Origin: Acidobacteriota bacterium | GTDB taxonomy: Bacteria > Acidobacteriota > Blastocatellia > Pyrinomonadales > Pyrinomonadaceae | DNA length: 64,000 nt | Reading direction: 5' to 3' | Assembly: GCA_016715115.1 (NCBI GenBank) | Contig: JADKBM010000004.1 | Span: forward strand, 62,001 to 126,000 | In this document: positions 37,947 to 47,086 of the stretch, piece after piece | How positions within the stretch are numbered: the stretch's first letter is position 1 | Layout of the letters: each line of letters starts with the position of its first letter | Translations under genes and position numbers: made by a program | The notes under the pieces: generated by a model | What the model was told of the DNA's origin: nothing | Databases searched by the model: none | Seen by the model: only the letters and a program-made list of their open reading frames with translations

Positions 37947-38039
37947 TTGCAGAAACCCGCACGAAGTAAGGGTGCTGAACCGCCGACAACGAGTCCGTTC
38001 GTCAACGCCTACCCCCTTACTTCGTGCGGGTTTCTGCAA
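37947..38039. repeat. Long inverted repeat, 26-base arms
   Basis: Arms 37947-37972 and 38014-38039 are perfect inverted copies (core acccgcacgaagtaag / cttacttcgtgcgggt) around a 41-base loop. There is no U-run after either arm. It looks like a palindromic repeat or MITE rather than a terminator. Confidence 0.85.
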
Positions 38040-38538
38040 ATGTTTCCCACCGCCAAATCGCCCCCGAACTGAACCTGGCTTTTTGTCGCCCTCAAATGGA
38101 AACAACCACTTACCAGTGGTTAAGCGCCATTCATAACGCGCCGGAGCGCAGGCAGCCTTGCCTGCATGTCGCGAAAGCGACAAAAGAAGGCTTGGGTCTT
38201 TGTTCAAGCAAAACCAACACATAACCCAACAAACCAATCGCAAATTGCAAACTAACCGCTCACTGTCAACGACCCACCGACCACGGCGACTGTACGCGAA
38301 ACGCCGCCTGGAAGTAAACTTCAGGCGAAGTCAGGTTCCGCAGCATCAGTATCGACGACAACTGCGACGGTCACGCCGGTCCTCAGCGTTCCGTTAGAAA
38401 GCAAAATCAAAGGCATTCCGCAAATTATTCAAGAATGCCAATTTTGGATAATTGCGGCGCATTCGGGGATGGCGGTCACACCAAAACACCAAGGTCCCGC
38501 GAGACGATTCTGCCTCGGGGACCTTGATCTAAGAACAA

Positions 38539-39480
38539 TTAGCCTAACCATCGACGCAATACACGTAAAGTGTCGGGATCAGCTTCATAGTCCCAAACCG
38601 GAGATTCACGAAAGGCATGAAGCGTTAAACCGTAAAAGCCGCGCTTATCGACCTCGTCGGTAAAATCACGTAAGAACCTTGCGGCGTCGCGATGACTGTG
38701 ATGAATACCAACCTCGCCGATGTAAACTCTAATACCGTGACGACGACTGAAGCCTTCGACGCGGTCAAGTCTGGCGCGAAGCTGGTCTAGGGTCGTATTA
38801 ACGGCGCTTTGGCTGCCTGCCGAGCCTACGTAGCGATAAGCGCTCGCAACTGCCAATTCGCTACTTTGAAACCTAAAATCCCAGGCGTGAAAATTTATGA
38901 TTTGGTCCGGGATAGATGGGAGCGGCGTAAACGAAGGCGACGTGGAGGGGCCGGTCGTATTACCTTTCGGGGAATAAACGATAACTGAACGTGGATCATA
39001 TTCTCGAATTTTTCGGGCGGCCCGCAATGCCACCGCTGGCCAGTCGACTCGATCGTTTGGCTCGTTACAAAGCTCGTAGAGGATTCTCGTCGGACGATTT
39101 GCTCGTGAGCCGAAATGCCGAGCAAATGCCTCCCATTTGGCCACAAACTGATCAACATCAGTTATTGTGGAGCCGGGAACCTCGCTCGGATGGTGAAAGT
39201 CAAGAACCATGACCATGCCCCGGTTCGAAGCGGTTTCATAAGCCTGGTCGGCGAAATAAACCCAACAATTCAAGTCACATGGAGTGCTAAAGTAGATCGG
39301 AAATCTCACCAGATTTGCGCCGTAATTCGCAACATCATTGATATCTCGCTGAGTCTTTGGAATGTTGAGCTGTGCAGTTTCGAGCACTACACCACGAAGC
39401 GGCAATGGATGCACATCGACTGCCAGGAATGCAAAAAAAGTAACGGCCAGTAGAGTCGAAGAGAATAAATGTTGTCTCAT
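38539..39480 (-). CDS. Glycoside hydrolase family 5 (cellulase-type) protein
   Basis: The product has 313 residues. Signal peptide, then a TIM-barrel: NLVRFPIYFS, VMVLDFHHPSE, the acid/base glutamate in ILYELCNEPNDR, INFHAWDF and the nucleophile glutamate in RVYIGEVGIHHSH. These are GH5 landmarks, so secreted hydrolysis of beta-glucan, mannan or a related polymer is likely. The subfamily is not clear. A ggaggt ribosome site precedes ATG 39480. It stands alone, without sugar transport genes, in an AT-richer stretch. Confidence 0.85.
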   Translation of the reverse strand: MRQHLFSSTLLAVTFFAFLAVDVHPLPLRGVVLETAQLNIPKTQRDINDVANYGANLVRFPIYFSTPCDLNCWVYFADQAYETASNRGMVMVLDFHHPSEVPGSTITDVDQFVAKWEAFARHFGSRANRPTRILYELCNEPNDRVDWPAVALRAARKIREYDPRSVIVYSPKGNTTGPSTSPSFTPLPSIPDQIINFHAWDFRFQSSELAVASAYRYVGSAGSQSAVNTTLDQLRARLDRVEGFSRRHGIRVYIGEVGIHHSHRDAARFLRDFTDEVDKRGFYGLTLHAFRESPVWDYEADPDTLRVLRRWLG

Positions 39481-39901
39481 TAAAATACCTCCATTATTAA
39501 AAAGTCTTGAGCCATTCACGCGTGCGCGAAGTTGGCCACATTGTCCGTTTTTCAGCTAAATTGAAATCATCGGTATCAACAAGCTTTTGGTTCTTAGATC
39601 TAATCCGCTAAGTCAATTAATTTAGCGGTTGCGTAGTTAAAAGTTGAAATTAGTCAAACTGCCAGATTGCAAGAAAAATGTTTGCTAATCTGCAACACCG
39701 GCGCCGATGTTCTGCGGCCTAATTAGTGGCAATGTCCGAAAAGAATTCATCGCTGAAATGTCGGCTGGGCACGAAAAACACCAACGGTGCCCTTCACCCC
39801 AATCTTGTTGTGCGCGAGAATCCAATTCGAATCCAGCGCTGGAATCGTCCAAGATTGTCCCGCCAACAATTCCGTTCGTTCATTTTGTACTTAGGAATTG
39901 T
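39481..39901. other. Intergenic region upstream of the GH5 gene
   Basis: About 420 bases, visibly AT-richer than the flanks. It contains a hairpin ccgctaa (39605-39611) / ttagcgg (39622-39628) that could be an operator. No gene found. Confidence 0.45.
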
Positions 39902-39934
39902 TCCTGTTCCCGATTACGGACATCAGGAACAGGA
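39902..39934 (-). terminator. Hairpin after the exported protein gene
   Basis: tcctgttcc (39902-39910) pairs with ggaacagga (39926-39934) around a 15-base loop. It lies 11 bases past the stop of the gene that ends at 39946. The U-run is weak (acaatt), so the terminator call is tentative. Confidence 0.4.
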
Positions 39935-39945
39935 GCATCAGACGG

Positions 39946-40854
39946 TTAAAGTAAGCCGAAAAACCTGCGTAGAACCTTTGCTTCCTCCACGTCAAATGCC
40001 TTGCCGTTGCAATCACTAAATGTTCGTGAGGTTCGCGCCATGTATCGTCCGTCGCAATCGCGATACATGTTGTAGGCGGGACGCCAAAGGCTGGTGCGAA
40101 TCCCACTCGTTCGCGATCGAAAAGTTGAAAGACTATATTTCGTACTGGTATTAACCGAACTAAACATGCTGGCCAACTCCCGTGTTGCACCAAACAAAAG
40201 CATTTCTGGATCGTAAACAAAAACCCCGTCATTACTGTAGACATTCGCACCACTCGCATTTCCGATAACGCCGTGCTTTTCGAGCTCCACGCTTTTGAAC
40301 GAATAGCTACTTCCATTGATCGAAACTGTTCTCGACGGCCTCAATTGATCCAAATTGGTCGGGTCTGGCGACCGTCGCAAAATCAGTTTCCCGATACTTC
40401 CACCTCCAAGATTCAATGCGATGTTTCGGGCGGCAACGTTGATTTCGGAAACCGTTGCGAAATCCTCCAAAGAGGGAGACACGACTATCTGAGCTTTGTC
40501 TTTATAAGCGCCAAAGAATGCGCGAAATTTGTCCAGCCCATTGACTGAACTCCCCGTAGCGTGAAAATTCAAATACACTACGGCGTAAACTCGTTTTTGT
40601 CCCAAAAGTCCGTCAATGATATTTCGCATATTCTTATACGGATCCGCGGCGGACGCCGCCACATTCGGCGCGAAACTTACTTCTACCTCCGGATCGGCAG
40701 TGTTTCTCAAAACCTGCACCAGATTGGACGTACTTGTGGGCCCCCAGCGATGAAGCAAAACGGCCTGAACCCCCTTGGTTGGCGCACCAAGAGCAAGGAT
40801 ACCGTTACCGACGATCGTTAAAACAATTAAAGTTGCGACTACAAATTTCTTCAT
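39946..40854 (-). CDS. Exported protein of unknown function
   Basis: The product has 302 residues. Signal peptide (MKKFVVATLIVLTIVGNGILALG) then a mixed alpha/beta domain. It has RVYAVVYLNFHATGSSVNGLDKFRAFFGAYKDKAQIVVSPSLEDFATVSEINVAARNIAL, which reads like a TIM-barrel or hydrolase-like secretory protein with a conserved-looking VVYLNFHATG strand. A C-terminal cysteine pair (YRDCDGRYMART...FSDCNGKAF) may form a disulfide. A gaggtag ribosome site precedes ATG 40854. I cannot name a family. Confidence 0.6.
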   Translation of the reverse strand: MKKFVVATLIVLTIVGNGILALGAPTKGVQAVLLHRWGPTSTSNLVQVLRNTADPEVEVSFAPNVAASAADPYKNMRNIIDGLLGQKRVYAVVYLNFHATGSSVNGLDKFRAFFGAYKDKAQIVVSPSLEDFATVSEINVAARNIALNLGGGSIGKLILRRSPDPTNLDQLRPSRTVSINGSSYSFKSVELEKHGVIGNASGANVYSNDGVFVYDPEMLLFGATRELASMFSSVNTSTKYSLSTFRSRTSGIRTSLWRPAYNMYRDCDGRYMARTSRTFSDCNGKAFDVEEAKVLRRFFGLL

Positions 40855-41607
40855 AACTTCTACCTCAAATTTTCAAAGCAATTTGTTTTTTGTCCTTATT
40901 TTTGCCCCTTTTACAGAATCCACAGTTCCCAAGGAAAGGCGGCCGGACAAAACTCTTATTCGAATAACCCCCAAATCCAAACAGATAACATGGGTCGAGT
41001 GGGAGCCGGCCACAAAACCCGGCCTGACTTGACAGGAACAAAGTTCCCATTGAAACCTCTTCGAATTTTCAAGCGATTCTTAAACTAGTGCCTTACGCCA
41101 GCTGGTAAGACATCTGCAATTTTATCTAAAAAGATGACCGACTTTGTCATCAAGTTTGTACCTCTTTTTGTCAGCCAGACTCGGAGGCGCCTGTCGGGAT
41201 CGACTGCGACAAAGATAAGCAAATACAGAGTTTAGCGGATGAAAAGTCGGGTCAGGAATGTCAGGAAATGTCCGGATCTGTCAAGAGCCAAATGAAGTTA
41301 TGAATGATGATGGTCAGCAGGCTTTGCCGAAGAGAGGGCTTCGTCGCGTCGACAATGGGGGAAACTTATTGTGGGTTGATTCTGTATAGCGAATTACAAA
41401 CTAGTTAAATCAATCACGTTTTTCAACACAATTTGCGCAGGGATTTCGCGTCAACGGACTGAGCCGTATATTAAGCCGTCGCACTCCCGGGAATAGTTAA
41501 GATAAAGGTTGGCCCCACAATTAGTCGAGTACCAAGCAACGTTGACGAATTTCGCACGCTTCTGCAAACTTCAATCATCAATCGCAAACAAGGGCTGCTT
41601 GCCATCT
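40855..41607. other. Intergenic region, no gene seen
   Basis: About 750 bases, AT-rich in places. A 61-codon minus-strand frame upstream of 40,865 is Cys/Gly/Phe-rich and not credible. A GC-rich IR (gccggccacaaaacccggc near 41005) sits in it. The rest shows only short tgtca-type words at 41255-41290. The promoters of the flanking genes must lie here. Confidence 0.45.
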
Positions 41608-42684
41608 TTACTCGAAATGCTCAGCAAACGTTACCATCACTTCGCCGTTGGGGTGCCGCATCAGGTGACAGGATTCATCCACGTCTTCGTCGTCTTTTTC
41701 GGCGGCGTTATGTATTAGCATTACGCACATCGAATGTGATTCGGGGTCAACGTTATTTTCTCGGTAAAGCGAAAGTAACTCTCGCCATCGCCGGCCAACG
41801 AAATATCCGCAGGCTGCCGTCCCAGTGGCAGTTCGGCCAGCGACCACCCATTGGTAGCAAGGATCGTTATCCGCTAACGGGAAAGAAACGATTCTAGCGA
41901 CTAGCCCAATGTCGTAGCCGTCAGGCGGTGGCACTTCCTCTCCTTCAAAAATGATATTGTCGGTGAAAACGCTTTCATCCTTAGGTGAACGGCTGTATGA
42001 CACTCGGAAAAGCTTTCTGTTGCAATAGTCTGAGAGCTTTAATGTATATACATTGAATAGGCCGATCGAAATGACCAAGCTTGAAGGATTGGGGCGGCGC
42101 AAAACATCGTTGTGAAATGACACGCGGGGTGATTCGATGAACTTGGCGAACAGATTCGAAATGTGAACGGACGCTCGAACATCCTCGTAAGGGAGCCAAT
42201 AAGCCACACCTTCAGGCATCGGACGCGACTCGTTGTCGACCAGATTGTCCAACAATCCACTTCTCAACAAGTTGCAGTTCATCGTGCTCGTTGGCAGAGC
42301 CCCAAGATCACGATAGGCAAATACCATCCTAATAGAATTTTCACAGCTCTTACCAAAGAGCGTAGCGAAGTCCTCTTTCTCGGTGGTTGCCTTTATGAAC
42401 ACGCCACTAAGACGATAACCTTCACCGCTTATCGTCTCAATCAACTTTTTGTCGCGATCCTCAAGCGCTTGACGCAACTCATAAATCACCTTGCGAGCGG
42501 CATCAGAATCATGTCTACCAATTGCTTCCCCCAAGACCCAATGTGTCAAAAACAAAGTACCGGATTCGGCGAATTTCTTTAAAGCGCTTTTGCAAGGAGA
42601 ACTCAACTTACAAACTGAACCATTTCGACTTAGGAGCCCGGAAGCAACGTCAAAGGTAAATGAACCGATTTTCAAAACTGACAT
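41608..42684 (-). CDS. Winged-helix (OmpR-type) regulator with an unknown C-terminal domain
   Basis: The product has 358 residues. Residues 1-95 fit the OmpR/PhoB winged helix (FTFDVASGLLSRNG, ARKVIYELRQALEDRDKKLIETISGEGYRLS). The remaining 260 residues match no receiver, kinase or ATPase that I know. They contain VAYWLPYEDVRASVHISNLFAKF and VVAGRTATGTAACGYFVGRRW, which look like a ligand or protein-binding domain. No phospho-acceptor receiver is present. No TM helix is obvious, so it is probably cytoplasmic. The target genes are unknown; flanks hold an exported protein and a decayed restriction gene. Only the winged-helix domain is certain. Confidence 0.65.
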   Translation of the reverse strand: MSVLKIGSFTFDVASGLLSRNGSVCKLSSPCKSALKKFAESGTLFLTHWVLGEAIGRHDSDAARKVIYELRQALEDRDKKLIETISGEGYRLSGVFIKATTEKEDFATLFGKSCENSIRMVFAYRDLGALPTSTMNCNLLRSGLLDNLVDNESRPMPEGVAYWLPYEDVRASVHISNLFAKFIESPRVSFHNDVLRRPNPSSLVISIGLFNVYTLKLSDYCNRKLFRVSYSRSPKDESVFTDNIIFEGEEVPPPDGYDIGLVARIVSFPLADNDPCYQWVVAGRTATGTAACGYFVGRRWRELLSLYRENNVDPESHSMCVMLIHNAAEKDDEDVDESCHLMRHPNGEVMVTFAEHFE

Positions 42685-42892
42685 AAATTCACAGAAGTTT
42701 AAATGAGATATTGGAGGTTAAGAATGCTAACTGCGCATTTCCGTCAAAAATATAAATGCATCGTGCGATAAGGTCAAGTTGCCTGCTAAGCCCCCAATGC
42801 AAAACCCGCCGAAGAATCCAATTTTATTTTTGCTCATGTTAGAATTTTGATCTCTGCTCAAACAAGCCGACCAACGCTTCGCGCCACTGACA

Positions 42893-42926
42893 TCCGCTCA
42901 CCGCTTACTGCTCACCGCTCACCAAC
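42893..42926. repeat. Heptamer array at the end of a gene remnant
   Basis: Units ccgctca, ccgctta, ctgctca, ccgctca, ccaacca, ccgccac follow with a 7-base period. The array provides the last codons and stop codon of the gene remnant that overlaps it. Confidence 0.75.
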
Positions 42927-43513
42927 CACCGCCACCACCGTATCAGCCCGTAATGCGTCAGACCCTCGTGGCTTTCGACGCCTGTATAGCTCAACGATGC
43001 GTCCTCGTAGCGACGAAACGCGAAGACGGCTTGGTTCATTTGTTCGGTGTTGAATACTTTGAGACTGACGAGCAAATGAAAGTCCTCGACCGAGAGACGG
43101 GTCACCGTTTTGAACAGCTCTGGTTCGAGTTTTGAGATTACGTCCTGCAGCGTGTTCTCCCGAAAATCCGTCAGGTACATGAATGCCGGGATGCGCGTTG
43201 CGAATTTGATGAGTTTTTCCTGAACCTGTTTACGCTTCGATTTGAACTCCTTCTCCTCCGCCGTCAGTTCCCTTTGCTCGTTCGGACTGAGATTACGTTC
43301 CTTTGCCGTGTTCTTTGTTTCCTTTACCTTTTCGCTCTTGTTGATGATCGTCTCAATGATGTTATCGCCAAGCGAACGCCAGCCTTCGATGCGTTCGACG
43401 GCCACCATCGCTTCCGGGCTACTCATCACGCAGCGAAGTGTGTCGTTGTCGACATTGACGAGCACCGCGATTTCCCATTTGCGGGCGAGCAACGTCGCCG
43501 AGGTTTCCGCCAT
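42905..43513 (-). pseudogene. C-terminal remnant of a restriction-type DEAD/DEAH helicase
   Basis: The 202-residue frame starts WEIAVLVNVDNDTLR and contains IINKSEKVKETK, LTAEEKEFKSKRKQVQEKLIKFATRIPAFMYLTDFRENTLQDVISKLEPELFK and FNTEQMNQAVFAFRRYEDASLSYTG. From memory this wording is the C-terminal end of about 1,000-residue restriction subunit R/helicase proteins. The N-terminal helicase motifs are missing. The last 11 residues (RWWRWLVSGEQ) come from a heptamer array and are not helicase-like, so both ends have been lost. Likely a dead piece of a restriction or defence gene. Family call moderate. Confidence 0.55.
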
Positions 43514-43540
43514 TGCAATATCGAAAATGCGGTGCCCGCC

Positions 43541-44494
43541 CTAATTCTTCCCGCCGGCCTGAAGTGACGTTGAGTAGTAACCGAACGCGCGTTTGTTATA
43601 CTCGCGCGATTCCTTGTCGTATGCCCACGAAGACAGTGCTAGGACCGCGAGCAGGGTCACGAAGGTCGCCGCCGCCTTTTGGTATTCGACCGCCCGCAGA
43701 CTCGCGAACGGCTTTGCGCCGAGACGTTCGCGCATGAAATTGATGATGCGGTTCTTCATCAAATGCTTGTCGATACACATTACGATCATGATCCCGAAAA
43801 ACATCGCCACGTTGATGAATGAAATTACGGCGATCGATCTCGCGAAGTCCGCGCGAGACTGGATCTTCCGCATTTCATCATAGTAGTTGGCCTGCAAATA
43901 AACCCTGTTCTTCGCGTGGTAATAGAGCTTTACAATGGCGGATTTGACCTCGTCGATGCCGAGCGCGCCGCATTTTTCGCATTTGCCGTCCGTCTTGACC
44001 CATTCGTTAAGTTCAGCACCGCGCTCGGCGTCGATCCGCAGGAAGGCCGCGTTCGTCGCCAGGTCCTTAGCGAGGTGGCTGAACTTCAATTCTGGCGATT
44101 CTTCAACCAGAACCTTGAGCCTCGTGTCGTATTTGGATTCAAGACCGAATGGCAGTTCGTTGTCGACAAATTTATACGAAACGTCCTCGGCGAGAATTCC
44201 GACCCCAAACGAAAGTCCGATAAACACCGCCAGCCGCATGTTCTGAACCGCATCTCCGACGGCTGGCGGCGAAGTCCCCGTTTCACCGTTAAGCCCGAGC
44301 CTTGTATCCCTTCGCCGCCGTCCTCGCATCCGTTTCGGCGAGGAAGTGACCGTTTCACCGTCAAGCCCGAGCCGGTCGCGAAAGAATCCTGTAATAACCA
44401 TCCCTGACAGATAATAAAGGACAAGTTCGATCCCAAGGATTGTAAACGCCCCGATCATAAACGTGATCCCGATTTCCTTCAGCCCAAAATCCAT
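43541..44494 (-). CDS. Membrane protein of unknown function with an internal duplication
   Basis: The product has 317 residues, with about four membrane helices (about 8-36, 88-106, 217-240, 273-292). Between the first two lies a repeated peptide (LGLDGETVTS, LGLNGETGTS) separated by an Arg-rich KRMRGRRRR piece. A CEKCGAL pair near 170 could bind zinc. No family recognised. It lies 27 bases upstream of the gene remnant and may once have been its partner. Confidence 0.55.
   Translation of the reverse strand: MDFGLKEIGITFMIGAFTILGIELVLYYLSGMVITGFFRDRLGLDGETVTSSPKRMRGRRRRDTRLGLNGETGTSPPAVGDAVQNMRLAVFIGLSFGVGILAEDVSYKFVDNELPFGLESKYDTRLKVLVEESPELKFSHLAKDLATNAAFLRIDAERGAELNEWVKTDGKCEKCGALGIDEVKSAIVKLYYHAKNRVYLQANYYDEMRKIQSRADFARSIAVISFINVAMFFGIMIVMCIDKHLMKNRIINFMRERLGAKPFASLRAVEYQKAAATFVTLLAVLALSSWAYDKESREYNKRAFGYYSTSLQAGGKN
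44271..44373. repeat. 31-base direct repeat inside a membrane-protein gene
   Basis: 44271-44301 and 44343-44373 share a 31-base unit (gaagtccccgtttcac type, core cgtttcaccgt.aagcccgag) with three mismatches, 72 bases apart. The distance is a multiple of three, so the reading frame is kept. Confidence 0.8.
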
Positions 44495-44819
44495 ACCAAA
44501 TTCTCCTGTCTTTACGTTTAATGCCGCCGGCCGGTAAAAACTTACACCCCGCCGAAAGAAAGTTGTCTGGAAGGATTTAATAGGAAGGCAAAGAAAGACA
44601 CATTACTTGTCAACGCGCGAGCGACCGGTCTCAATTCTGAGGGCTAATCAACTTTCTTTTATTTCATTTTCAAAGACAATCCCGTCCAAAACGCTTTTGA
44701 TTCAAGAAGGTTGCGGATGCCGGCCTCATAAACCCGGATCAACGATGGCAAGGTTAAGGCGTCTTTTGCCGAACCGCTGTCTCGATCAATACAGATCGTA
44801 TCTCTAATGTGTGACTCAA
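44495..44819. other. Intergenic region, no gene seen
   Basis: About 325 bases between the membrane protein and the MITE-like element. No reading frame with a ribosome site and no array was seen. Confidence 0.45.
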
Positions 44820-45108
44820 GGAGCCTGTCGGAAAAAGCAGTTTGACAGCTGAATTTGCTTCTTCGAGCGAGCGGAGCACGCGAGCTTGCGATAGCACCAC
44901 GTGGGACGGAGCCGAACCCAGGTGGCTGAACGCCCGAGTTCCAAAGCGTATGTCACACGCGCTGATTGACAGTGGCAGCAACAGGTCCGCGTGTTACACA
45001 CGCTCGTTTGAATTAATCGGGGCTGACACCACGTTCCGCTTCGCTCCACGTGGTGCTATCGTTAGTGCGTGTGCTCCGCACACTGAATCGGTTTTTCCGA
45101 CAGGCTCC
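44820..45108. mobile_element. MITE-like element with 17-base terminal inverted repeats
   Basis: The ends ggagcctgtcggaaaaa (44820-44836) and tttttccgacaggctcc (45092-45108) are perfect inverted copies. Nested inside, cgatagcaccacgtgg (44889-44904) and ccacgtggtgctatcg (45046-45061) are also perfectly inverted. The 289-base unit contains no plausible transposase. It resembles a non-autonomous element. Flanks are ...ctcaa and aaggt..., so a 2-base aa target duplication is possible but not certain. Confidence 0.7.
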
Positions 45109-45338
45109 AAGGTAAAGGCAGATAGCCTGCAATCATTCCGCGTGGCGGGTACGTCCTCTGAAACCTGAGATATTTGAGATCTCAAGTCGGCTTCAGATGA
45201 CCAACCACGCGAGACAATTCTCCAAACGCCGAGGGCTCGTTTCGAAATCTGACGATTTTGACACTTGCAGTCCAGTAGTTCCGTCAAATCCGGTTCTGCA
45301 ATCCAAAGTTTAGGACAGCATTGTTTCAAAAACCCAAA

Positions 45339-46490
45339 TCAACCGAGCGCTTCTTTCATCCGTCTTACGCCTTCGGCCATTCTCTCTTCGTTGTTGCAGA
45401 AAGAAATGCGCAGGAATCCTTTTGCTTCGGAACCGAACGCAATTCCCGGAACGGTGATGACGCGGTTTTGCAGGAATCTTTCGGCGACCTCGAGGTCGCT
45501 CATTCCGAGCGGGCGAATGTCGAGCATCGTGTAAAAAGCGCCCTCGGGCGATGTTCCCTTCAGTCCGAGTTCCTTTTCCAGAAGCTCGATCAAGAATTCG
45601 CCGCGGCGTTTGTAGATCGCGCGCGCCTCGGCCTTTGAGGCCTCGGCTTCCGCCGTCCAGCCGAGCAACGACGCCTTTTGCGAGATCGTCGGGGTGCAGA
45701 CCGTCAGGAATCCGTGAAGCGTCAGCGCTGCCTTGACAACATCGGACTGCGTTGATGCGATCCAACCGACGCGCCATCCGGTCATACTGAGCGATTTCGA
45801 AAGCCCCGAGACGATGATCGTCCGATCGTAAAACTCGGACGCCGAATGCGGCTTTTCCTTGAACCAAAGATCGGCGTAGATCTCGTCCGAAATAAGATAG
45901 ATTCCGGTGCCCTTCAGAACATCGGCGATCTTCTCCAAGTCGTCCTTCGTAAAGATCTTGCCGGTCGGATTCGAAGGCGAGATGACAACCGCGGCTTTGG
46001 TTTTCGGTGTAATCTTCGATTTGAATTCCTCGATGTCGAAAGCAAACTCGCGATCGGCCGGAAGCCTGTAAAAGACCGGCGTTCCCTCCGCGATCAGAAC
46101 GCAGCCCTCATACGCCGGAAATCCCGGATCCGGAATCAGGACCTCATCTCCCGAATCGACGATCGTCAGAAACGCGGCCGTCATCGCTTCCTGGGATCCG
46201 ACGGTCAGGCAAACCTGTTCGGCGTTCAATCCGAGATGCGCGTAACTCTCCGCGATCTTCGCACGGAGCGCCGGCAGCCCGGCGTGGGATGTGTAGCCGT
46301 TTTGTTCGTCGAGGGTCACACGCGCAGCCTCGCGACGCATAAAATCCGGCGTCGGAAGATCGGGCTCGCCGAGCCCGAAGTTGATCGAATCGGGCAAGGC
46401 GCGTTCGAAGATCTGGCGGATAAGTGTCGGCTGGACGCCTTGAAGTCGGCGCGCGGCGTGAAAACTTGCGTCTTTTAGTGTCGGTTCCAT
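45339..46490 (-). CDS. Class I/II PLP-dependent aminotransferase
   Basis: The product has 383 residues, normal for the family. Landmarks: INFGLGEPDLPTPDF near the N-terminus, SPSNPTGKIF, the cofactor lysine in SGLSKSLSMTGWRVGW, and FLRISFCNNEERM near the C-terminus. It transfers an amino group between an amino acid and a keto acid in the cytoplasm; substrate (Asp, aromatic or other) cannot be told. Its last 388 bases occur again as a fragment at 31.5 kb. It is divergent from the SnoaL-like gene. Confidence 0.93.
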   Translation of the reverse strand: MEPTLKDASFHAARRLQGVQPTLIRQIFERALPDSINFGLGEPDLPTPDFMRREAARVTLDEQNGYTSHAGLPALRAKIAESYAHLGLNAEQVCLTVGSQEAMTAAFLTIVDSGDEVLIPDPGFPAYEGCVLIAEGTPVFYRLPADREFAFDIEEFKSKITPKTKAAVVISPSNPTGKIFTKDDLEKIADVLKGTGIYLISDEIYADLWFKEKPHSASEFYDRTIIVSGLSKSLSMTGWRVGWIASTQSDVVKAALTLHGFLTVCTPTISQKASLLGWTAEAEASKAEARAIYKRRGEFLIELLEKELGLKGTSPEGAFYTMLDIRPLGMSDLEVAERFLQNRVITVPGIAFGSEAKGFLRISFCNNEERMAEGVRRMKEALG

Positions 46491-46605
46491 ATTCGTTTAC
46501 CACTTCAATAATACCGCAATCCGGGGCGACTTTGAAATTTGGGAGGTTGCGATCTCCGCGCGAAATTCTCCCGCAACGCGCATTTTGGTTTAGAATGTTA
46601 CGCGT

Positions 46606-47022
46606 ATGGATCTGATCGAAAAATCAAAGGCGCATTTCGCTGCCATCATCGACAAAAGGGTCGACGACATTTTGAGTTTTTACGCCGATTCGCCCGATTT
46701 GCAAGTCTTCGTCGAGGGTCCGCGCTGGGTGACGGTCGGTTTCGATAACGTCGCCAAAGGCTGGCGCGATTTCTGCTCGTCCGAAATTTCGATGATCGAT
46801 TGCAATTGGGTCGAAGCGCTCTATTCGAAAGTTGTCGGGAAGATGGGATTTGTCGGCGGAATCGTCGAACTCACGGTCTCGATCAAAGGCGAGATCAAAC
46901 ACATCAAATTCCGCGGAACTTTTGTTTTTGAGGAAGTCGCCGCCGATGACTGGCGCGTCGTCCACGAACATTTCTCTCAACCCGCCGCCGACCCGTACGG
47001 CATCGGCGACTGGCTCAAGTAG
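46606..47022 (+). CDS. NTF2/SnoaL-like small protein
   Basis: The product has 138 residues with the cone-shaped NTF2-like pattern: a helix (IEKSKAHFAAIIDKRVDDILSFY), a strand with GPRWVTVGFDNVAKGW, and the late FRGTFVFEEVAADDWRVVHEHFS typical of the DUF4440/SnoaL_3 group. It is likely a small ligand-binding or stress-related protein, cytoplasmic. Function not known. Confidence 0.75.
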   Translation: MDLIEKSKAHFAAIIDKRVDDILSFYADSPDLQVFVEGPRWVTVGFDNVAKGWRDFCSSEISMIDCNWVEALYSKVVGKMGFVGGIVELTVSIKGEIKHIKFRGTFVFEEVAADDWRVVHEHFSQPAADPYGIGDWLK

Positions 47023-47052
47023 TTTGGCAGCCCGGCTTTCCGGCTTTCGCTT

Positions 47053-47074
47053 GGAGTTCCGGCTTCAGCCGGCC
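47053..47074. repeat. Palindromic repeat unit ggagttccggcttcagccgg
   Basis: A 20-base self-complementary-type unit with the centre ggcttcagcc. Related copies lie at 51374-51452 and 53693-53713. They are all in gaps between genes. Confidence 0.6.
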
Positions 47075-47086
47075 AGCGATCTCCGA

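Larger units (their letters stand above)
37688..38538. other. Repeat-filled intergenic region without a gene
   Basis: 850 bases upstream of the lipase gene and downstream of GH5. It holds a heptamer array, a 26-base-arm inverted repeat, and a small palindrome at about 38148-38163 (gcaggcagccttgcctgc). No convincing reading frame is present. Confidence 0.6.

Noticed and set aside
37947..38039. Rho-independent terminator for the GH5 gene
   Set aside because: Strong stem but no U-run and 500 bases away from the gene end.
40865..41050. 61-codon ORF or a riboswitch upstream of the exported protein gene
   Set aside because: No ribosome site or conserved peptide; the GC-rich hairpin there does not match a riboswitch core I can recognise.
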